From positions 1 through 27,186 of the forward strand of contig CAKOID010000008.1 in the NCBI GenBank assembly GCA_934086355.1: 27,186 bases of DNA, given 5' to 3'. Shown here one piece after another: positions 22,167 through 27,186 of this stretch (position 1 is the first letter of the stretch; each line of letters begins with the position of its first letter). The position numbers were made by a program, and so were the translations under genes. Under the pieces are notes generated by a model. That model saw only the letters and a program-made list of their open reading frames with translations, was not told where the DNA came from and did not search any database. The stretch is from an uncultured Bacilli bacterium (GTDB lineage: Bacteria > Bacillota_I > Bacilli_A > RF39 > UBA660).

Positions 22167-24164
22167 CTATGGTGCATATGTTTTTATATTTAATTTATTC
22201 TTTTTAATTATAAATTCTATTGTTCCATCAATATCAGTTCTTAATATTTTTGTTTTATTTATATTATCAAGTACTTCTTTATTTGGATGATTATATCGAT
22301 TGTTTTCACCAACACTAATTATCGAATATTTTGGATTTATTGTATTAATAAATTTTTTATCACTACTTGTTTTAGAACCATGATGACCTATTTTTATAAC
22401 ATCAGCTTTTAAATTGTATTTATTGATAATATCTAATTCAGTTTCAATAGATGCATCTCCCATAAATAAAAATTTTATATTGTAAGCATTTAAATAATTT
22501 ACGATACTATTTGAATTTTCATTGTCAAATAATTTATGATTTATTTTATAAAAATTTATTTTATTATTATATTTTTTGATAATTTTATCTTTAGGTAGTT
22601 TGCTTTCTAAATTATTTATTTCTCCTTCATTAATCATTATTTTTTTTATTTTAAAATTGTTTAGCAAATAAGTAGCATTTCCTATATGGTCATTATCACC
22701 GTGGCTAATTACAAGTAAATCTATATTATTTATTCCTATACTATGCATAAACTTTATATGATTGTCAGTTATATTATAATTACTATTATAATTTTTTGGC
22801 CCAGTATCTATCACTATACAAGTGCTTCCCCTTTTTATTAGAGTCATGTCACCTTGATCAACATCTAAAAAATATACGTAATAATTATTATCTAAAACAT
22901 TTATATACTTTAATACTAATATATAAATTAATAAAATTATGTATACTTTTTTGTTTTTTGATAAAGAAATATATATTAATAAATAATATATTATAATTGT
23001 TAACATATTTAATTTAGGAATTGGTATATTAAATATATTTATATTAGAAATAAAGTTAGAAATATATTCTGTGATGTTAATAAATATATTAAATATTTGA
23101 ATTAAGAATGGAAATATAAATGTTAGTAATGATAGAGGATATAGAATAAACGATACTAATGGTACGAAAATTATATTGATAAATATACTTAATATATTTA
23201 CTTGATAATTTAAGCTTACTGTTATTGGTAAACTTACTAAAAAACTTATAAAAGATACATATAAAAGATTTAATATATAATTTTTATTAAATTTATCTTT
23301 AAAATATAATAGTGAGAAACTAACTGTACTACTGTATAAAAAGCCAATATTATTTATAAATTTTGGAACAAATAATAATATTAAAGAAATAGCGATTGAT
23401 AAAGAATCTAAAGAAGATAACTTTAATTTTTTTAATTTAGATAAATTTAGTATTATATAAAATATTATACTTCTAGTTATGCTTGCTTGATAATTAGTTA
23501 AAACTAAATATATTATTAAAAAAACTATCACAAATAAAACATTCTTATCACTTTTCTTTAATTTATTTAAAATATTTAGTAATATAGATGCCATTAAACT
23601 TATATGCATTCCTGATATAGAGAAAATATGTATAATTCCATTTTTTGAATAATTTGTATATGTTTCTGTATCAATGTTATTTTTATTACCAATTATAAAT
23701 GCATTTAAATATCCTTTAGTATCATATTTATTTAATCTATTTTGAATTTTATTTTTTATAATATATATGATGTTTTTTGATGATATTTGTTTGTTTATCT
23801 TATCAACTTCTAGAATATAATATATGTTGTTATTGTTTAAATATTTTTTGTAGTTAAATGTGTTTGGGATAGTATTATTTTTTGGCTTTTTTAAATTTCC
23901 TGTTAAGTATAATTTATCTCCATAGTTAATATTTATCTTTTCATTACTTTTTAAATAATAATTACATTTTAATTTTTCCTTACCTTTAATTGTAAAAGTA
24001 ATATATGTATCTTTATATTCATAAGTTTCTACTATACCATAAAACTTATTGTCATTGATGTTATATGTTGATTTATTTATATCTTTTGTTCTAAAGATAG
24101 ATATTAAGATTATTAAAATTAGTAATAATATATATTTATACTGTAATATATTCTTTAATTGCAT
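22167..24164 (-). CDS. comEC: Competence DNA-uptake channel ComEC with MBL domain
   Basis: ComEC forms the membrane channel that takes up single-stranded DNA. This 665-aa protein has an N-terminal membrane and OB-like segment (about 1-130), the competence membrane domain (about 150-400) with FSISGMHISLMASILLNILN, and a C-terminal metallo-beta-lactamase-like domain (about 415-665). The latter shows FLDVDQGD, ISHGDNDHIGNATYLL and KIGHHGSKTSS, consistent with a nuclease that degrades the non-imported strand. I use the ATG at 24164 (a TTG precedes it). The start lies 29 bp inside the end of the upstream comEA, so translation is probably coupled. Confidence 0.95.
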   Translation of the reverse strand: MQLKNILQYKYILLLILIILISIFRTKDINKSTYNINDNKFYGIVETYEYKDTYITFTIKGKEKLKCNYYLKSNEKININYGDKLYLTGNLKKPKNNTIPNTFNYKKYLNNNNIYYILEVDKINKQISSKNIIYIIKNKIQNRLNKYDTKGYLNAFIIGNKNNIDTETYTNYSKNGIIHIFSISGMHISLMASILLNILNKLKKSDKNVLFVIVFLIIYLVLTNYQASITRSIIFYIILNLSKLKKLKLSSLDSLSIAISLILLFVPKFINNIGFLYSSTVSFSLLYFKDKFNKNYILNLLYVSFISFLVSLPITVSLNYQVNILSIFINIIFVPLVSFILYPLSLLTFIFPFLIQIFNIFINITEYISNFISNINIFNIPIPKLNMLTIIIYYLLIYISLSKNKKVYIILLIYILVLKYINVLDNNYYVYFLDVDQGDMTLIKRGSTCIVIDTGPKNYNSNYNITDNHIKFMHSIGINNIDLLVISHGDNDHIGNATYLLNNFKIKKIMINEGEINNLESKLPKDKIIKKYNNKINFYKINHKLFDNENSNSIVNYLNAYNIKFLFMGDASIETELDIINKYNLKADVIKIGHHGSKTSSDKKFINTINPKYSIISVGENNRYNHPNKEVLDNINKTKILRTDIDGTIEFIIKKNKLNIKTYAP

Positions 24165-24825
24165 CAAATAAAGTATTACCTATACCACTAATATTTTTTA
24201 TTTCTTCTATACTTTTATATAAACCAAATTCATTTCTATATTGTATTATTTTTTCAGCTTTCTTCTCACCTAATCCTTTAATATTTAATAAATCTTCATA
24301 AGTACAAGTATTAATATTTATTGGAAAAATAATTTGTTTTGTAGTAGTTGTTTGAGTTGTTGTAGGTGTTTTGGTTGTTGTTGTCTTTTTAGTAGTAGGC
24401 TCTTTAGTTGTTACGAGCTTACTAGTAGTTTTTTTTGTAGTAGTTTCTGTTATTATTTTTGTTGTGGTATTTGTTTCATTTGATGCATTATTTAAGCTTT
24501 TATTTTCATCTATTATGCTTTGTTCTTTACATTCTGTTATTTTTGGTTCACATATACAATTTTGTAATTCTTTTATTTTGTTAATTTCCGTTTTACTGTG
24601 TATATAAATTACCATTTCGTCAGTCACTTTTTTTGATAAATTTATATTGTTAGTATATGAATTATCTTTTAATCCTCCTGCATCATTTATTACATTTTGT
24701 ATTGTATAATTTTCCTTAATCTCATAAACTCCAGGATTTTTAACATTGCCTTTTATATCACAATACTGTTTATTTTTTATTGGCGATAAAGAAACAATTG
24801 ATAAAAATAATACTAACTTTTTCAT
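24136..24825 (-). CDS. comEA: ComEA-like DNA receptor with Thr-rich linker (copy 2)
   Basis: The 229-aa protein holds a SLBB-type domain (about 17-80, IKGNVKNPGVYEIKENYTIQ), a Lys/Thr-rich low-complexity linker (about 115-165, repeated TTK/TTT), and a C-terminal helix-hairpin-helix pair (about 172-229, ININTCTYEDLLNIKGLGEK, then SGIG). ComEA binds double-stranded DNA outside the membrane and hands it to ComEC. The N-terminal hydrophobic stretch (LVLFLSIVSLSP) is much shorter than that of the neighbouring copy, so it may be a weak signal peptide. The SLBB is shorter-spaced to the start than in copy 1. It overlaps copy 1 by 4 bp and comEC by about 29 bp. Confidence 0.9.
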   Translation of the reverse strand: MKKLVLFLSIVSLSPIKNKQYCDIKGNVKNPGVYEIKENYTIQNVINDAGGLKDNSYTNNINLSKKVTDEMVIYIHSKTEINKIKELQNCICEPKITECKEQSIIDENKSLNNASNETNTTTKIITETTTKKTTSKLVTTKEPTTKKTTTTKTPTTTQTTTTKQIIFPININTCTYEDLLNIKGLGEKKAEKIIQYRNEFGLYKSIEEIKNISGIGNTLFDAIKEYITV

Positions 24826-25466
24826 ATTGTTATATTATCTTTTATTTTATTAAATAAAGAATCCCCTATACCATTTATATTTTTTATTTCTTCTATATTT
24901 TTAAATTGTCCATTTGTTTCTCGATATTCAATTATATTTTTTGCTTTACTCTCTCCTATACCAGATATTTTTAATAATTCTTCTAAAGAAGCAGTATTAA
25001 TATTAATTTTTTCATTATTATTTTTATTTTCATTAGTTTCAATACAATTATTTACTTCAATTACCTCGGTCTTACATTTAGTATCACATGACATATTTCC
25101 TTCATTCTTCTTGATATCATCATTTGAATAAATATATATTACCATTTCACTTTTTAATTTTTGACTTAAATTTATATTAGAAGTATTTGCATTTTTTTTA
25201 AGACCTCCCGCTAAATTTATAGCATCAATTACTCTATCATTTTCATTGAATTCGTAAACCCCTGGATTTTTAACGTTTCCCTTAATATCAATATATTGTT
25301 TATTTTTTACTGTTGTTGTAACTTTAGTAGTTTCTTCCATGAAAGATAAATCATTGTTTTTATCTTCGTATTTTTTTGAATTTGTAAAATATAATAGCAA
25401 TCCTATTAATAAAATAATTACTATTATAATTATGTATTTAATTATTTTAAAATCTATTTTTTTCAT
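24822..25466 (-). CDS. comEA: ComEA DNA receptor (copy 1)
   Basis: The 214-aa protein has an N-terminal transmembrane anchor (about 10-27), a SLBB domain (about 57-120, DIKGNVKNPGVYEFNENDRV and INLAGGLKKNA), a short Cys-containing linker (SCDTKCKTEVIEVNNC) and a C-terminal helix-hairpin-helix DNA-binding domain (about 152-214, ININTASLEELLKISGIGES). It is the standard membrane-anchored receptor of the uptake machine. It is closely related to the next gene, showing a tandem duplication within the comE operon. AAAGGAATG lies upstream of the ATG. It is divergent from the Ku gene across only 60 bp. Confidence 0.93.
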   Translation of the reverse strand: MKKIDFKIIKYIIIIVIILLIGLLLYFTNSKKYEDKNNDLSFMEETTKVTTTVKNKQYIDIKGNVKNPGVYEFNENDRVIDAINLAGGLKKNANTSNINLSQKLKSEMVIYIYSNDDIKKNEGNMSCDTKCKTEVIEVNNCIETNENKNNNEKININTASLEELLKISGIGESKAKNIIEYRETNGQFKNIEEIKNINGIGDSLFNKIKDNITI

Positions 25467-25484
25467 TATTTATCATTCCTTTCG

Positions 25485-25490
25485 TATAAT
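25485..25490 (+). promoter_or_regulatory. Possible -10 of the Ku-ligase operon
   Basis: TATAAT in the 60-bp gap between divergent comEA and the Ku gene, 37 nt before the Ku ATG. The -35 position is poor (TTCATT). A minus-strand promoter for comEA in the same gap is not clear. Confidence 0.35.
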
Positions 25491-25526
25491 TTTATTTTTA
25501 TTATTTAAAATAATAATGGTGATTTT

Positions 25527-26276
25527 ATGCCTAATATACATAATAATATTTCTTTTGCTCTAGTAAATATACCTATTGTTATTAATCCAATAATTCATGA
25601 TAATGATATTCCGTTTAATCAATTACATAAAAAGTGTTTGAATAGAATTAAATATATAAAATATTGTCCACATTGTAAGAAAGATTTAAAAGAAGTTGAT
25701 ATTATTAAAGGTTATCAGTATGATAAGGATTCTTATATAACATTTAATAAAGATGAACTTAATAAGTTAAAAGTACCTAATGAAAAAGAAATCGAAGTGA
25801 TTGGTTTTATAAATTTAAATGAAATTGAATCATATTATTTTGAAAAAAGTTTTTATTTAACTAGTGATAATTCGAATAAAGCATATAGATTATTTTCTGA
25901 AGCATTAAATAAAACTAAATTAGTTGCATTGTGTAAAATGGTATTGGGTAGCAAATTTTATTATTCTATAATTAGATATAATCCTAAGGGGTTATTGATG
26001 ACTACTTTATATTTTTTTGAAGAAATAGATATACCAACAATAAATGATGAGAAAGTCATAAACAAGAAAGAGTTAGAACTTGCTATTAAACTTATTAATT
26101 CAATGAAAATTAAATTTAATCCTAAAGAATATGAAGACTTGTATCAAAATAATATTAGAGATGCAATTGAAGATAAATTAAATGGTAAAGAAATAAAAGG
26201 TGTCAAGAAAAATAATAAGAAGAAAATTAATGATTTAATGAAAGTTTTAGAAAAGAGTTTAAAAAATGTGGAATAA
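25527..26276 (+). CDS. ku: Bacterial Ku, double-strand-break end-binding protein
   Basis: Ku forms a homodimeric ring on broken DNA ends and recruits LigD for non-homologous end joining. The 249-aa protein shows the family's opening (NISFALVNIPI, corresponding to the usual GxISFGLVxIPV) and a CPHC-containing region (residues 47-50), then the conserved KGYQYDKDSYITFNKDEL. Downstream are FYLTSDNSNKAYRLFSEAL and LMTTLYFFEEI. The C-terminus is Lys-rich (KKNNKKKINDLM), as in Ku proteins that contact DNA. GGTG precedes the ATG weakly. Its last codons overlap the ligase start by 11 bp. Confidence 0.93.
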   Translation: MPNIHNNISFALVNIPIVINPIIHDNDIPFNQLHKKCLNRIKYIKYCPHCKKDLKEVDIIKGYQYDKDSYITFNKDELNKLKVPNEKEIEVIGFINLNEIESYYFEKSFYLTSDNSNKAYRLFSEALNKTKLVALCKMVLGSKFYYSIIRYNPKGLLMTTLYFFEEIDIPTINDEKVINKKELELAIKLINSMKIKFNPKEYEDLYQNNIRDAIEDKLNGKEIKGVKKNNKKKINDLMKVLEKSLKNVE

Positions 26277-27138
26277 AGTTGTTAAACCAATGTTACTTAG
26301 TGAGAGTGATGATATTCCTAAAAAAGACTTTATTTATGAACTTAAATATGATGGTATGAGAGCTTTAATATATGTTGATTCTAAAAATTTAAAAATATTT
26401 AATAGACATGAGAAAGATATAACTTATTTATTTCCTGAACTTAAAGAAATAACAAAATTAGTGTCTAAAAAATGTATATTGGATGGTGAAATAATTTGTG
26501 TTAAGGATGGTAAACCTGATTTTAGCAAATTACAAAATAGAATACATTTAAAAAATAATAAAAAAATACTAAGTCAGAGTATGTGGAATCGTGCTACATT
26601 TATATGTTTTGATATTTTGTTTTATGATAAAAATGTATGTTTGTTACCACTTTGTGAGCGAAAAAAACTTTTGGAAACAATTGATGATAATGACATATTT
26701 GTTAAAAGTAAAATATTTTATGATGGCAGTAAACTTTTTAAAAGTGTTAAGAAGTTTGATTTAGAGGGGATTGTTTGTAAAAATGTTAATTCAAAATATA
26801 TTGTTAATTTAAGAAGTGATGAATGGATTAAAGTAAAGAATTATAAATACGAATATTTTTATATTGGAGCTTATTCGTTATCAAATAGCAACGTTTTTTC
26901 AATATATTTAGGTGAATATATAAATAAAAATTTTTATTATGTTGGAAAAGTATTTGTTAGCAAGAAATATGGATTATATGAAAAATTATTAGAATGTGAT
27001 AGAAGTGAAAATTTATTTAATAATATTGATTTTGAAGCAAATTTTATAAAACCTAGTATAAAGGTAAAAATAAGATATATTGAAAGAACTAGTAATAATC
27101 ATTTAAGAGAAGCATTTTATATTTCTAAAAATTATTAA
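26266..27138 (+). CDS. ligD: Stand-alone LigD-type ATP-dependent DNA ligase
   Basis: The 290-aa protein contains all five nucleotidyltransferase motifs. Motif I is ELKYDGMRA with the nucleophilic Lys27, and a Glu-bearing LDGEI is at 72-76. Motif III is FICFDILFYD (112-121), motif IV EGIVCK (167-172) and motif V WIKVKN (187-192). The OB-fold domain covers about 200-290. There is no polymerase/primase or phosphoesterase domain, so this is the single-domain ligase form of LigD seen in many Bacillota; a separate LigD polymerase could lie beyond the window. Overlap with Ku (11 bp) shows a coupled two-gene NHEJ operon. It seals breaks held by Ku. Confidence 0.93.
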   Translation: MWNKVVKPMLLSESDDIPKKDFIYELKYDGMRALIYVDSKNLKIFNRHEKDITYLFPELKEITKLVSKKCILDGEIICVKDGKPDFSKLQNRIHLKNNKKILSQSMWNRATFICFDILFYDKNVCLLPLCERKKLLETIDDNDIFVKSKIFYDGSKLFKSVKKFDLEGIVCKNVNSKYIVNLRSDEWIKVKNYKYEYFYIGAYSLSNSNVFSIYLGEYINKNFYYVGKVFVSKKYGLYEKLLECDRSENLFNNIDFEANFIKPSIKVKIRYIERTSNNHLREAFYISKNY

Positions 27139-27186
27139 TTCTTATTATGTATGTGTACATTTCATTTTTAGATGTCTTATAGCTGT

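Noticed and set aside
24371..24607. Plus-strand Val-rich frame opposite the comEA linker
   Set aside because: It is the complement of the Thr-rich ACN codon repeats, hence the Val runs; no ribosome site.
1..27186. tRNA, rRNA, complete insertion sequences
   Set aside because: No cloverleaf, rRNA-like conserved segment or transposase gene was recognised on either strand.

Overview
The window is very AT-rich, uses TGG for Trp and TAA/TAG/TGA as stops (standard bacterial code), and carries a Gram-positive origin-proximal core (rpsF-ssb-rpsR, rplI-dnaB, a LysM/G5/M23 peptidase, walJ/yycJ, rlmH). This, with very lysine/asparagine/isoleucine-rich proteins and NPxTS-type wall-sorting tails, suggests a low-GC Bacillota of the Bacilli/RF39-like gut type. 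That placement is inference. Almost everything lies on the minus strand; the exceptions are one small DUF11 gene and the Ku/ligase pair at the right end.

Layout. 1-392: start of a membrane-anchored surface protein (cut by the window edge) behind an unusual leader. 655-4324: accessory block (XRE-membrane regulator, HAD phosphatase, ASCH protein, RNHCP protein, J-domain membrane protein). 4418-7268: two DUF11 paralogues and a beta-helix protein, all without signal peptides, plus a possible 43-codon Cys-containing ORF. 7329-10035: surface proteins with NPxTS sorting signals, one split by a frameshift. 10174-16435: core replication/translation block with two internal promoters. 16572-18260: a second leader-controlled surface protein. 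18603-21022: lemA plus DUF2207 gene. 21261-22153: a DUF1016 nuclease split in two frames at a canonical A AAA AAG heptamer. 22167-25466: competence genes comEC and two tandem comEA. 25527-27138: Ku and a stand-alone LigD-type ligase (two-gene NHEJ).

Most notable is a 135/136-bp repeat found twice (435-569 and 18358-18493), each time directly upstream of a surface-protein gene. The copies differ only by indels: the G-run (11 versus 10 G on the transcribed strand) and a 2-bp indel. In RNA the element folds into a long hairpin ending in U6 (terminator-like). The G-run pairs in slippable register with two C-blocks, and a short ORF crosses the run. The 5' end of the element is complementary to the start-codon region of the gene it precedes. 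I read this as a candidate phase-variable attenuator for surface antigens. It matches no regulatory RNA family I can name.
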